Below are positions 1 to 7,830 of a stretch of 17,730 bases of DNA, one piece after another. Source of the DNA: an uncultured Parasutterella sp. (GTDB taxonomy: Bacteria; Pseudomonadota; Gammaproteobacteria; Burkholderiales; Burkholderiaceae_F); assembly GCA_900766055.1 (NCBI GenBank), contig CAAFTZ010000139.1, positions 1-17,730 of the forward strand, in the 5' to 3' direction. A program made the translations under genes and the position numbers. Each line of letters begins with the position of its first letter. Within the stretch, counting starts at the first letter, position 1. Under the pieces are notes generated by a model that was given only the letters and a program-made list of their open reading frames with translations, ran no database searches and was not told the DNA's origin.

Positions 1-279
1 GGACAGAGAAGACGAGTTGCACTTGCCCGTCTTTATCTCAGCCGCCACGCCGGATTCTGGGTCTTAGACGAACCCTTCACGGCTTTGGATGTTAAAGCTG
101 TAGCAAATTTAGCCAATCTGATTGCCGAGCACGTCAATGAGGGCGGAATCGTCGCCTTGACAACCCATCAGGAAGTGCCGATCGCGGCGAATCATATTCA
201 GCGCATCGAGCTGACCGGCGGCCGCTGGTTAAACGGCCGGATGGTTAAAAAACACGATTTAGCAGAGGAGGTGGCTTAA
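1..279 (+). CDS. ccmA: Heme exporter ATP-binding protein CcmA (C-terminal part)
   Basis: This is the 3' end of a gene cut by the window edge; 92 codons are present, in frame from base 1. It encodes the ATPase of the CcmABCD complex, which drives release of heme-loaded CcmE from CcmC at the cytoplasmic membrane. The visible part starts inside the ABC signature (GQRRRVALARL). It continues with Walker B and D-loop (FWVLDEPFTALD) and the switch histidine (ALTTHQ), and ends with a short C-terminal tail. Family members are about 200-210 residues, so roughly the N-terminal half, including Walker A, is missing. The stop is 3 bases before the ccmB start, consistent with one operon. The CcmA assignment comes from the motif sequence together with the downstream ccmB-I order. 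Confidence 0.93.
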   Translation, partial: GQRRRVALARLYLSRHAGFWVLDEPFTALDVKAVANLANLIAEHVNEGGIVALTTHQEVPIAANHIQRIELTGGRWLNGRMVKKHDLAEEVA

Positions 280-282
280 ATC

Positions 283-951
283 ATGTTTCGGTTATTCCTG
301 GCCGTTGTTCGACGGGATCTCAAATTAGCCCTTCGTCAAAAATCCGATGTTTTAAACACGGTCTTTTTCTTTATTGTGGTTGTGACTCTGGTTCCTCTCG
401 GGATCGGTCCTGACCAGCAGCTTTTAAGAATGATTGCCCCCGGCGTTGTCTGGGTCGCTGCACTCTTAGCTGCGCTGCTTTCGCTCCCGCGTCTTTTTGC
501 CAATGACTATGCCGACGGTACCTTGGAGCAGATGCTTCTTTCCGGCGAGCCCCTGACGGTGCTTGTGATCGCCAAAGTTTTTGCGCATTGGCTCACCACG
601 GGCATTCCTCTGACATTAATTTCCGGCCTGTTTGCTCTTATGTTTGACTTACAAGCCGATATTGCGCTTGTCATGATGAGCTCGCTTTTCATCGGTACGC
701 CGGTGCTGAGTTTGGTGGGCAGTGTCGGCGCTGCGCTTACGCTCGGACTCAGAGGCGGAAGCGTTTTGACGTCGCTTCTCGTTCTTCCCCTGTATATTCC
801 TGTTTTGATTTTCGGCGCCGGGGCTGCAGAAGCCGTCGCTGTCGGGATCAACTCAGCGGCTTACTTCTTAATCGTCGGCGCGCTCACGCTGTTTTCTTTA
901 GTCGTGATGCCTGTCGCCACCTCAGCAGCGCTGAGATTTGCATCGGATTAA
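283..951 (+). CDS. ccmB: Heme exporter membrane protein CcmB
   Basis: A 222-residue integral membrane protein, close to the roughly 220 residues usual for CcmB. It is the permease-like partner of CcmA in the ABC-type complex that recycles holo-CcmE during System I cytochrome c maturation. The N-terminus has a short cytoplasmic stretch with the pattern RRDLKLALRQKSDVLN, typical of CcmB. About six hydrophobic segments follow, and FANDYADGTLEQMLLSGEPL lies between segments 2 and 3 as in the family. The ATG follows the ccmA stop by 3 bases, with a GAGGAGG ribosome-binding site inside the end of ccmA. It is followed after 19 bases by ccmC. Nothing appears broken. Confidence 0.95.
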   Translation: MFRLFLAVVRRDLKLALRQKSDVLNTVFFFIVVVTLVPLGIGPDQQLLRMIAPGVVWVAALLAALLSLPRLFANDYADGTLEQMLLSGEPLTVLVIAKVFAHWLTTGIPLTLISGLFALMFDLQADIALVMMSSLFIGTPVLSLVGSVGAALTLGLRGGSVLTSLLVLPLYIPVLIFGAGAAEAVAVGINSAAYFLIVGALTLFSLVVMPVATSAALRFASD

Positions 952-970
952 TTTGCTTTTTGGACGCATT

Positions 971-1708
971 ATGAAAACTAACAAGTCAATCCTTACTCCT
1001 GAGGGGATGTACGGTTTCGCCGGCAAAGTCGTGCGGCCGTGCTTCATCTTAGCCATCATCGTCATTCTCGCGGCGATGTATGTCGGCTTTTTTCTGGCAC
1101 CGGTCGACGGAACACAGGGCAATTCCTACCGCATTCTTTATATCCATGTAGCCTGCGCCTGGATGGCCATGCTGCTTTATGTCGTCATGGCTGTTTTCTG
1201 CTCTTTAGGGCTGATTACGGAAAACCGTCTTTGGCCGATGGTTGCTGCCTCTTTGGCTCCGACCGGCTGCCTGATGGCGTTCCTTGCGCTTTGGACCGGA
1301 TCTCTCTGGGGTCGTCCGACCTGGGGCGCCTACTGGGTTTGGGATGCACGTCTGACGAGCGCGCTGATTCTGTTCTTCTTTTATTTAGGTTATATCGCGC
1401 TGCAGAACGCCATTCCTGATTGGCGCCGCGCCGATAAGGCCTGTGCGGTGATCGGCATCGTCGGCGTGATTAACGTACCGATTGTTTATTTCTCCGTTCA
1501 GTGGTGGAACACGCTCCATCAGGGTGCTTCCATTACGGCTTCGGGTTCGTCTATTCATCCGGTGATGCTTTGGGCTTTGGCGCTGATGGTCATCGGTTTT
1601 TGGCTTTACACCTTTGCAGTGACCTTCGTTCGTCTGCGTTCCGTGATTTTGGAGCGTGAACGCAATCAGGAATGGGCACAGCAGCTTGCGCTTAAAGGAG
1701 AACTGTAA
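971..1708 (+). CDS. ccmC: Heme-handling membrane protein CcmC
   Basis: CcmC binds periplasmic heme and attaches it covalently to CcmE. The 245-residue protein has about six membrane segments. It shows the tryptophan-rich WWD motif at residues 113-125 (W113, W118, W122, W124, D125 within WGAYWVWDARLTS). The two axial heme histidines are H59 (RILYIHVACAW) and H183 (VQWWNTLHQGAS), matching E. coli CcmC H60 and H184. An in-frame TTG at 938 would add 11 residues overlapping ccmB. The ATG at 971 is preferred because it gives exactly the usual family length. The stop overlaps the ccmD start in TAATG, suggesting translational coupling. Confidence 0.96.
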   Translation: MKTNKSILTPEGMYGFAGKVVRPCFILAIIVILAAMYVGFFLAPVDGTQGNSYRILYIHVACAWMAMLLYVVMAVFCSLGLITENRLWPMVAASLAPTGCLMAFLALWTGSLWGRPTWGAYWVWDARLTSALILFFFYLGYIALQNAIPDWRRADKACAVIGIVGVINVPIVYFSVQWWNTLHQGASITASGSSIHPVMLWALALMVIGFWLYTFAVTFVRLRSVILERERNQEWAQQLALKGEL

Positions 1709-1896
1709 TGGGTCAGTGGTCCGGTATTTCAGATTTCTTTGCGATGGGCGGCTACGCACAGTATGTATGGGGCGCCTACGGAATGGTTTTCTTTTGTTTT
1801 ATTTGCGAAGTGTTCGGGCTGGTACGCAGAAGACAGAAAGCAGCAAAAGAGCTGCTGATGGAAGCTCGCGCGCACCAAGCTGAGGAGGATTTATGA
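1708..1896 (+). CDS. ccmD: Heme exporter small subunit CcmD
   Basis: A 62-residue protein with one membrane segment (about residues 19-38). The N-terminus is aromatic and glycine-rich (FFAMGGYAQYVWGAYG), the hallmark of CcmD, and the cytoplasmic tail is charged (VRRRQKAAKELLMEAR). CcmD joins CcmABC and is needed for release of holo-CcmE. It starts inside the ccmC stop codon (TAATG) and its own stop overlaps the ccmE start (ATGA), so it sits in a translationally coupled chain. The gene is identified by position plus the N-terminal motif, because CcmD is poorly conserved otherwise. An alternative 75-residue reading frame over the same bases is a shadow. Confidence 0.93.
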   Translation: MGQWSGISDFFAMGGYAQYVWGAYGMVFFCFICEVFGLVRRRQKAAKELLMEARAHQAEEDL

Positions 1897-2339
1897 ACAG
1901 CACACAGAAAAAACGTCTCGGGCTTATTGCCGGAGGCTTAATAATTTGCGGTGCCGCTGCGGCCCTGGTTTTCAATGCATTTGAAGAGAACCTCGTGTTT
2001 TTCTTCTCCCCGTCTCAGGTTGCGGCGCATGAAGCACCTGAAGGCAGAGCATTCCGCATTGGCGGATTTGTGCAGGAAGGTTCCGTTCAGCGTCAGAAAG
2101 ACGGTGTGACGGTTCGCTTCGACGTAACGGATACGGCGCATACCGTTCCCGTAACATACAAGGGCAGCCTGCCCGATTTGTTTAAAGAAGGCAAGGGCGT
2201 GGTCGCTCAGGGAAAACTGCAAAACGGTGTTTTTGTCGCTGACCAAGTCTTAGCAAAACATGACGAGAACTATATGCCGCCTGAGGCTGAGAAAGCCGTG
2301 CAGGACGCGCATAAGAAGGCTCGCGCCATGAAAGAGTAG
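1893..2339 (+). CDS. ccmE: Periplasmic heme chaperone CcmE
   Basis: CcmE carries heme from CcmC to the CcmF/H ligase through a covalent histidine bond. The 148-residue protein has an N-terminal membrane anchor (about residues 9-29) after the KKR basic patch. The OB-fold domain includes FRIGGFVQEGSV. The heme-binding motif is AKHDENYMPPE, with H123 as the covalent ligand and Y127 as the axial tyrosine, so it is the HxxxY type of CcmE. The tail is short and charged. The start overlaps the ccmD stop (ATGA) and has a strong GAGGAGG ribosome-binding site. The stop is 8 bases before ccmF. Length and motif are normal. Confidence 0.97.
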   Translation: MNSTQKKRLGLIAGGLIICGAAAALVFNAFEENLVFFFSPSQVAAHEAPEGRAFRIGGFVQEGSVQRQKDGVTVRFDVTDTAHTVPVTYKGSLPDLFKEGKGVVAQGKLQNGVFVADQVLAKHDENYMPPEAEKAVQDAHKKARAMKE

Positions 2340-2347
2340 GAGTTGAA

Positions 2348-4303
2348 ATGATTGCAGAGTTAGGTCATTTTTCCTTGATCTTGGCCCTGATTGCGGCCCT
2401 GATCCAAGGTTTTCTTCCCTTGGCGGGTACCGCACTAGGCGTGCGCAGCTGGGTTAACGTGGCTCGTCCGGCCGTGTTTGCCAACGCTGTTTTTTGCACG
2501 TTCGCTTTCTGCTGTTTGGCTTGGTGTTTCTACACAAGTGACTTCTCCGTCATGAACGTAGCGAACAACTCCAACAGCATGCTGCCTTGGTTCTACCGTT
2601 TGTCGGCCACTTGGGGTTCCCATGAAGGTTCGATCCTTTTCTGGACACTCCTGCTTGCCCTTTGGGGTTTAGCCGTTGCCATCTGTTCTCGTCGTCTGCC
2701 GCAGGACGTGATGGCTCGCGTTATCGGCGTCATGGGTTTGATTTCCGTCGGTCTGACGCTCTTCATGCTTCTCACCAGTGACCCGTTCATTCGTCTGTTT
2801 CCGGCTGCTCACGAGGGTCGAGATCTGAACCCGCTGCTGCAGGACCCCGGCATGGTTTTCCATCCGCCGCTGCTTTATATGGGTTACGTCGGTATGGTCG
2901 TGCCTTTCGCGTTTGCCGTTGCTGCTTTGATCGGCGCCCGTTTGGACGCTGCCTGGGCGCGCTGGACCCGTCCTTGGACAAGCGCAGCTTGGATCTTCCT
3001 GACTCTCGGTATCTCTTTAGGTTCTTACTGGTCCTACTACGAATTAGGCTGGGGCGGGTGGTGGTTCTGGGACCCGGTTGAAAACGCTTCCTTCATGCCG
3101 TGGCTCACAGCAACTGCACTGCTTCACTCTTTAGCCGTGACCGAAAAACGCGGCTGCTTCAAGATTTGGACCGTTCTGCTCGCTCTGATTACTTTCTCCC
3201 TGTCGCTGCTCGGTACATTCCTCGTGCGTTCGGGCGTGCTCACCAGTGTGCATGCTTTCGCCACCGATCCGCAGCGCGGTCTCTTCATTCTCGGACTTTT
3301 AGTTCTGGTCATCGGCGGCTCCCTGCTTCTTTTCGCCTGGAGAGCACCTAAGGTCGGCACCGGCGGTGCATTCGAGCTGTTCTCCAGAGAAGCAATGCTG
3401 CTCGTCAATAATGTTCTGCTGGTCGTGGCGATGCTTGCCGTCCTGCTCGGTACCCTTTATCCGCTGTTTATTGACGCCTTGAACGCCGGCAAGATCTCTG
3501 TCGGGCCTCCCTACTTCGATGCCGTGTTCGGACCGATTATGGTTCCGGTGATTCTGCTTATGGGCATCGGGCCCCTGGTTCGCTGGAAAGATGCCAAGAT
3601 TTCCGACATCGTTAAGCGTACGGCCTGGTGCTTTATCGCCGCCGTTATTCTTGGCGCCGCCACTCCGCTGATCAAAGGCTGGAGTACGTGGCTCTTTGTG
3701 GGTTTGACGCTCTCTTGGTGGGTTTTATTCACGTTCATTGAATCTCTGCGCGAAAACATCCGCAACTTCAAGGGCAGTTTCCTCGGCAAGATTTTCAAGC
3801 TCTCCCGCTCTTGGTGGGGCATGATGATTGCACACTTGGGCGTTGCCGTTTCCATCGTCGGTATCGGTATGGTTATGACGTACTCCCTTGAGCGCGACGT
3901 GACGATGACCCCGGGCCACGAGGTTAACGTCGGTTCCTACGACTTTAAGTTTGAAGATGTGAAACGCGGAATCCGCGGACCGAACTACATCGCTGACGAA
4001 GGCGTGTTCAAGGTCACTGAAAACGGTAAAGAAGTTGCCGTTCTGACACCTCAGAAACGCAAGTATTTCTCCAGCCAGATGCCGATGACAGAAGCGGCGA
4101 TCAGCTCGTCGATTACCGGCGACGTTTATGTCTCTATGGGGGACCAGACCGTTGACGGCGCTTGGGTGGTTCGCGCCTATGACAAGCCTTTCGTGACTTG
4201 GATTTGGTGGGGTACGCTCATTATGTCTCTCGGTGCCTTTATCGCCATGCTGGATAAACGCTACAGAACTCGCCGCCGCGCCCGCAGCGCTCAAGCAGAG
4301 TAG
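2348..4303 (+). CDS. ccmF: Cytochrome c heme lyase subunit CcmF
   Basis: CcmF is the large integral membrane part of the heme ligase, which takes heme from holo-CcmE and attaches it to reduced CxxCH motifs. The 651-residue product matches the family length (about 650) and has some 14-15 hydrophobic segments. The WWD motif is at residues 235-243 (WGGWWFWDP). The four conserved heme-ligand histidines are H172 (FHPPLLYMGYVG), H260 (LHSLAVTEKRG), H302 (SVHAFATDP) and H496 (AHLGVAVSIVG), matching E. coli H173, H261, H303 and H491. A periplasmic C-terminal domain follows, then a final membrane helix and a basic tail. An AGGAG ribosome-binding site overlaps the ccmE stop. This is the only ccmF in the window; no separate NrfE-like copy is present. 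Confidence 0.97.
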   Translation: MIAELGHFSLILALIAALIQGFLPLAGTALGVRSWVNVARPAVFANAVFCTFAFCCLAWCFYTSDFSVMNVANNSNSMLPWFYRLSATWGSHEGSILFWTLLLALWGLAVAICSRRLPQDVMARVIGVMGLISVGLTLFMLLTSDPFIRLFPAAHEGRDLNPLLQDPGMVFHPPLLYMGYVGMVVPFAFAVAALIGARLDAAWARWTRPWTSAAWIFLTLGISLGSYWSYYELGWGGWWFWDPVENASFMPWLTATALLHSLAVTEKRGCFKIWTVLLALITFSLSLLGTFLVRSGVLTSVHAFATDPQRGLFILGLLVLVIGGSLLLFAWRAPKVGTGGAFELFSREAMLLVNNVLLVVAMLAVLLGTLYPLFIDALNAGKISVGPPYFDAVFGPIMVPVILLMGIGPLVRWKDAKISDIVKRTAWCFIAAVILGAATPLIKGWSTWLFVGLTLSWWVLFTFIESLRENIRNFKGSFLGKIFKLSRSWWGMMIAHLGVAVSIVGIGMVMTYSLERDVTMTPGHEVNVGSYDFKFEDVKRGIRGPNYIADEGVFKVTENGKEVAVLTPQKRKYFSSQMPMTEAAISSSITGDVYVSMGDQTVDGAWVVRAYDKPFVTWIWWGTLIMSLGAFIAMLDKRYRTRRRARSAQAE

Positions 4304-4315
4304 GAGATTCAAATC

Positions 4316-4852
4316 ATGAAAATGAAATATGTTCTTCCGCTGGTGATTTTTCTAGCGCTGGCGATCTTCCTTATGGTGGGTCTGAACCGCGACCCGAGAG
4401 AAGTGCCTTCTCCGCTGATCGGAAAGCCGGCACCGGAGTTTTCTCTGCCGAGACTCGATGATCCCAACAAAGTCGTGTCTAAAAAGGACATGCTGGGTCA
4501 GGTTTGGCTGCTGAACGTATGGTCCTCCTGGTGCGGCTCCTGCCGCCAGGAGCATCCGACTATGGTTAAAGTCGGCAAGGGCGGTCAGAGAATTGTTCCG
4601 ATCATCGGTCTGGACTACAAGGACAAAGATGCTGACGCGATGCGCTTTCTGCGTCAGGGCGGAGATCCTTATGACTTTTCTATTAAGGATCCGACCGGCG
4701 AAGTCGGTATCAACTTCGGCGTCTACGGTGTCCCTGAAACTTTCGTGATCGATAAAAAAGGCGTGATCCGCTACAAGCAGATCGGGCCGATTACTCCGGA
4801 AGCCTGGGATAAAAAGATCCATCCTCTCATCAATCAACTGAAAGCAGAATGA
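4316..4852 (+). CDS. ccmG: Thiol:disulfide interchange protein CcmG/DsbE
   Basis: A membrane-anchored periplasmic thioredoxin-like protein (178 residues) that keeps apocytochrome and CcmH cysteines reduced. It has a single N-terminal membrane helix (about residues 5-22) and then a linker with the CcmG-typical GKPAPEFSLPRLDDP. The active site WCGSC has C73 and C76, and the cis-proline is P140 in GVYGVPETFVIDKKG. The GVPE segment is typical of CcmG rather than of general thioredoxins. The inner dipeptide Gly-Ser differs from the Pro-Thr of E. coli CcmG. The ATG at 4316 has a TAGGAG ribosome-binding site; an ATG two codons on is possible. The stop overlaps the ccmH start. Confidence 0.95.
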   Translation: MKMKYVLPLVIFLALAIFLMVGLNRDPREVPSPLIGKPAPEFSLPRLDDPNKVVSKKDMLGQVWLLNVWSSWCGSCRQEHPTMVKVGKGGQRIVPIIGLDYKDKDADAMRFLRQGGDPYDFSIKDPTGEVGINFGVYGVPETFVIDKKGVIRYKQIGPITPEAWDKKIHPLINQLKAE

Positions 4853-5361
4853 TGAAGAAATTTTTACTCGCGCTGTTTTTTACAGCTTTTGCACTGACCG
4901 GGGTTCACGCTCAGACTGCACAGCAGAGTCCGGCACAGCCTGATGTCAAGCCGACGATTCTTGACCCGGTGGCAAACAAACGCGTGGCAGAAATTTCTGC
5001 CCAGCTGCGCTGCCTGGTCTGTCAGAACCAGTCGATCGCCGACAGTAATGCCGAACTTGCGATGGACCTTAAAAAGCAGGTTGTTAAACAAATTGCCGAG
5101 GGCAAAACGAATCAGCAGATTATCGATTTCATGGTAGATCGCTACGGCGACTTCGTCCTCTACAACCCGCCGTTCAAGATGAGCACGCTGCTGCTTTGGC
5201 TGGGACCGATCCTTTTCTTGGTTCTGGCTTTGGGCGGCCTGTTCTACACGATGGCTAAACGCAAAAAACTTAAACCCGTTGAACTGACGGCTGAACAAAA
5301 ACGACGTGCCGAAGAGCTCCTTCGCGGGACTGAACCGGCGAAAAGGAGAGATGCCAAATGA
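4849..5361 (+). CDS. ccmH: Cytochrome c maturation protein CcmH (CcmL type)
   Basis: The small, redox-active CcmH passes electrons from CcmG to apocytochrome CxxCH cysteines and works with CcmF and CcmI. The 170-residue product starts with a cleavable signal peptide (KKFLLALFFTAFALTGVHA). The helical-bundle domain carries the motif LRCLVCQNQSIADSNAELA, with C55 and C58. There is one membrane helix at about residues 107-125 and a basic cytoplasmic tail. It corresponds to the N-terminal half of the fused E. coli CcmH, whose C-terminal half is the separate ccmI downstream here. The start ATGATG overlaps the ccmG stop; either ATG could be used. Its stop likewise overlaps the ATGATG of ccmI. Confidence 0.95.
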   Translation: MMKKFLLALFFTAFALTGVHAQTAQQSPAQPDVKPTILDPVANKRVAEISAQLRCLVCQNQSIADSNAELAMDLKKQVVKQIAEGKTNQQIIDFMVDRYGDFVLYNPPFKMSTLLLWLGPILFLVLALGGLFYTMAKRKKLKPVELTAEQKRRAEELLRGTEPAKRRDAK

Positions 5362-6734
5362 TGACATTTTTACTTTCAGCCGGAGCGATGATCATCGTCC
5401 TGCTTTTGATCATCTGTATTCCGCTGCTGACATTCCGCAAAAAAGACACCGGCGCCGAGGAACTTCCTCAGGCGAATATCGCGATTTACCGTGACCAGTT
5501 CAAGGAACTGGAAGACGAGCTGGCTCGCGGAGCAATTTCTCAAAACGAATATGATGAAAGCCGCCTCGAGCTTGAGCGCCGCGTGATTGAAGAGTCCGTG
5601 CCTGAGAAGCAGGTTGAGCCGACCAATCACAAGGCCGGTGTCTATACGGTTTTTGTTTTAGTTCTGGTCGTTCCTTTCTTTGCCGTTGCTATGTGGGCGG
5701 CCACTCAGCATCTCGGTGATTTCCGTTTAGACGGCGGTGCCAACGAAGGTGTGGTGGATTACAACACCGGTACGGTTGTTCGTCAGGCCGGTGAAATGCA
5801 CGACATGGATTCGGCACTGAAAAAACTGCGTGATCATCTCAGAGAAACTCCGGGCGACATCCAAGGCTGGATGATGCTCGGACGCACCATGCTGACGATG
5901 AAGAATTACAAGGAAGCGGAAGCGGCCTTTACTAAGGCCGATCAACTGGCTCCGGGCAACCCGGCCATCATGGTTGACTTAGCTGACGCTATCGCGATGG
6001 TTCAGGGTCAGGATCTCAGCGGCAAACCCTGGGAACTTGTTCAGAAAGCCCTCAAGATCGATCCGACTAACTGGAAGGCTCTGATGATGGGCGGTACCGA
6101 TTACTTTAACCGCGGTGATTATCGCCATGCAGTGATGTATTGGGAACGTCTTCTCGGCACGCTCTCCGCCAACGACGATATGCGCGCCGCTGTGATCGGA
6201 AGCATCCAGGAAGCCCGCAAACTCGGCAACATCGTTGGTCCCGTTCAGGATACGCTGGACTTCGGCAAACCCGTCAATAAAGACGATCGTGCAGTTCCGA
6301 TGATGAGTCAGATGATGAAGAACGGTTCCGCTCCGATGGGCCAGACACCGGTTCCCGCTCAGGCAATGAAGGCAACACACTTCATCTCCGGCGTGGTGGA
6401 ATTGGATCCGAAACTCGAAGAGCAGGCCGCCAAATTTGACACGCTTTATGTGACGGGCCGCCCGGCCAGCGGCAGCAGAGCTCCGATTGCTCAGCTCAAG
6501 ATCAAGGTGCTGAGCTTCCCGGTCCACTTCAAGCTCGACAACACGATGCTTCCGCCGATGGATATGGGAGGCGGCACGTTAGACGAGCATGAAACCGTCA
6601 TGATCACAGCTCGTTTAGGCAATTCCCAGCAGATGATGCCTGCGAACGGAGATTTGGAAGGTCAGACTTCCAATGCAGTTAAGGTCGGCGCCGACGATGT
6701 CACGCTTAAGCTCACGAATGTGATCGCTCGCTAA
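5358..6734 (+). CDS. ccmI: Apocytochrome c chaperone CcmI (full-length, TPR)
   Basis: CcmI holds apocytochrome c at its C-terminus and delivers it to CcmF/H. The 458-residue protein has membrane helices at about residues 4-25 and 93-112. The cytoplasmic loop between them contains YRDQFKELEDELARGAISQNEYD, the CcmI family signature. A periplasmic TPR region covers about 135-270 and a C-terminal beta-rich domain about 340-458 (ATHFISGVVELDP onward). Both the CcmI-1 and CcmI-2 portions are therefore present. It is the last gene of the ccm operon; the coding end is followed by a strong terminator. A shorter paralogue lies at 9590-10447 and shares the cytoplasmic loop pattern. Confidence 0.94.
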   Translation: MMTFLLSAGAMIIVLLLIICIPLLTFRKKDTGAEELPQANIAIYRDQFKELEDELARGAISQNEYDESRLELERRVIEESVPEKQVEPTNHKAGVYTVFVLVLVVPFFAVAMWAATQHLGDFRLDGGANEGVVDYNTGTVVRQAGEMHDMDSALKKLRDHLRETPGDIQGWMMLGRTMLTMKNYKEAEAAFTKADQLAPGNPAIMVDLADAIAMVQGQDLSGKPWELVQKALKIDPTNWKALMMGGTDYFNRGDYRHAVMYWERLLGTLSANDDMRAAVIGSIQEARKLGNIVGPVQDTLDFGKPVNKDDRAVPMMSQMMKNGSAPMGQTPVPAQAMKATHFISGVVELDPKLEEQAAKFDTLYVTGRPASGSRAPIAQLKIKVLSFPVHFKLDNTMLPPMDMGGGTLDEHETVMITARLGNSQQMMPANGDLEGQTSNAVKVGADDVTLKLTNVIAR

Positions 6735-6773
6735 CAAAAACAAAGGGAGGAGTTTGCTTCTCCGCTGATACGC

Positions 6774-6800
6774 AAAAAACCGGCTTCGCGCCGGTTTTTT
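6774..6800 (+). terminator. Bidirectional intrinsic terminator between ccmI and ppiC
   Basis: An 11-bp inverted repeat (AAAAAACCGGC / GCCGGTTTTTT) with a TTCGC loop. On the + strand the GC stem is followed by six T. On the - strand it is likewise followed by six T. It therefore can end both the ccm operon and the convergent foldase gene, whose stop is 18 bases away. Confidence 0.93.
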
Positions 6801-6817
6801 GCTGGGTCTTGAACAGG

Positions 6818-7603
6818 TTATTTGCCGTATTCAACCTTATTGGTCTTCATCAATTCATTGAGGAAGTTTTGCTGTTTCTTCAGCTCCAGACCTTCGCGGA
6901 TCTGGTCTTTTACAGAGTCGTAGGACGGGAAGGGGACATCTTTTACGTCGTTAACTTTGATGATGTGCCAGCCGAATTCAGTTTTAACCGGTGCCTTGGA
7001 GATTTCGCCTTTCTTCATGTTCTTAACGGCGTCGGCGAACGGCTTAACAAACACTGCAGGACGGTTCCAGCCTAAATCGCCGCCGTTTTCTTTAGCGCCG
7101 GTATCGACAGAAAATTCTTTGGCCAGAGCGGCGAAATTGCCGCCGGCAGCCAGTTTCTTTTCAATATCTTCAGCGGTTTTTTGGTCTTTGACCAGAATAT
7201 GGCTGACTTCGTATTCTTTATTTCCGAGTGCGGCTTTTTCCTCTTCGTAGCGAGCCTTAATTTCTTTTTCGCTGACAGGATGTTTAGCTATTTCATCTCT
7301 GAGGAGGGCTTCCTGAAGGATACGGAACTTGGCGTAATCCAAAGCAAATTTGACTTTCGGATCGTCGGAAATCTTGCGCTTAGCGGCTTCCTGTTCAACC
7401 AAAGCGTTGGCCACTAAGTTCTCAGTAATTTGACGGCGTGCTTCGGGCGTGTCTTTGCCGCCGTTTGCGATCAGCTGAGCGACCCATTCGTCTTGAAGAG
7501 ACTTAGGAATCGGTTTGCCGTTCACGGTGGCAATGTTCTGAGCAGAGACGGCAAAAGCCGCAGATGCCAAGGCCAGAGCAGCTAAAAGTTTTAATTTTTT
7601 CAT
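6818..7603 (-). CDS. Periplasmic parvulin-type peptidyl-prolyl isomerase (PpiC/PrsA/SurA-like)
   Basis: A 261-residue exported foldase. It begins with a clear signal peptide (KKLKLLAALALASAAFAVSA, cut probably before QN). An N-terminal helical SurA_N-like region follows at about residues 30-125. A parvulin domain covers about 131-218 (EYEVSHILVKD, then FSVDTGAKENGGDLGW, PFADAV and TEFGWHIIKV). Parvulins catalyse cis/trans isomerisation of proline bonds in envelope proteins. The ATG at 7603 has a GAAGG ribosome-binding site. The gene lies between the ccm operon (convergent) and the nitrite reductase operon (divergent). The position invites a link to cytochrome folding, but that is only inference; such foldases are usually general. 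A specific gene name is not assigned because ppiC, prsA and nifM-like members are alike at this level. Confidence 0.92.
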   Translation of the reverse strand: MKKLKLLAALALASAAFAVSAQNIATVNGKPIPKSLQDEWVAQLIANGGKDTPEARRQITENLVANALVEQEAAKRKISDDPKVKFALDYAKFRILQEALLRDEIAKHPVSEKEIKARYEEEKAALGNKEYEVSHILVKDQKTAEDIEKKLAAGGNFAALAKEFSVDTGAKENGGDLGWNRPAVFVKPFADAVKNMKKGEISKAPVKTEFGWHIIKVNDVKDVPFPSYDSVKDQIREGLELKKQQNFLNELMKTNKVEYGK

Positions 7604-7682
7604 GGAGCTACCTTCGTGTTAAGAATCAAAATGTCTCGTTATTGTATTGATTTATCGCTGAAACGGTTGTTTCTGTATACGT

Positions 7683-7699
7683 TTTTGGGAATGCCAAAA
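7683..7699. repeat. Inverted repeat TTTTGG-N5-CCAAAA
   Basis: Six-base arms with a 5-base spacer (GAATG), in the ppiC-reductase intergenic region. It could be an operator or a small hairpin in the ppiC leader. It is too short to assign to a regulator. Confidence 0.35.
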
Positions 7700-7719
7700 T
7701 AAGGCTAAGATGTTGTCCT

Positions 7720-7758
7720 TACCTCCAAGGGGGTATACAAGAGGGATATTAGGAGGTA
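7720..7758. promoter_or_regulatory. NarL/NarP-like heptamer cluster (7-2-7 pair plus one)
   Basis: TACCTCC (7720-7726), two bases AA, then GGGGGTA (7729-7735) form an inverted pair with 2-bp spacing. That is the 7-2-7 arrangement bound by NarL and NarP. Each heptamer fits the TACYYMT consensus at six of seven positions, with C in place of the last T. A further inverted copy GGAGGTA is at 7752-7758. In enteric bacteria such sites control nrfA and nirB in response to nitrate and nitrite. The regulator genes are not in this window, so the identity is inferred from the pattern and the target gene only. Confidence 0.45.
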
Positions 7759-7806
7759 TGCCGTTTTTAAGGTTGAATTAAGACTCGTAAACCCTCAAAC
7801 TTACAT

Positions 7807-7830
7807 TGTGAGCAAATATTTCGGCTCACA
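7807..7830. repeat. Inverted repeat TGTGAGC-N10-GCTCACA upstream of the reductase
   Basis: Perfect 7-base arms with a 10-base spacer that itself contains the palindrome AAATATTT. It ends 40 bases before the reductase ATG. It could form a leader hairpin or be a dyad operator. The arms resemble CRP half-sites (TGTGA/TCACA), but the spacing is far from the CRP 6 bp. Confidence 0.45.

Noticed and set aside
938..970. TTG start for ccmC
   Set aside because: It overlaps ccmB and adds residues beyond the usual family length; ATG 971 gives 245 residues.
3725..4312. 195-codon - strand open frame opposite ccmF
   Set aside because: Antisense shadow; ccmF is complete with all ligand histidines.
4523..4543. 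Unusual CGSC active site in CcmG as a sign of altered function
   Set aside because: The dipeptide between the cysteines varies among CcmG proteins and the rest of the motif set is normal.
7807..7830. CRP binding site
   Set aside because: The half-sites resemble TGTGA/TCACA but are separated by 14 bases rather than 6.
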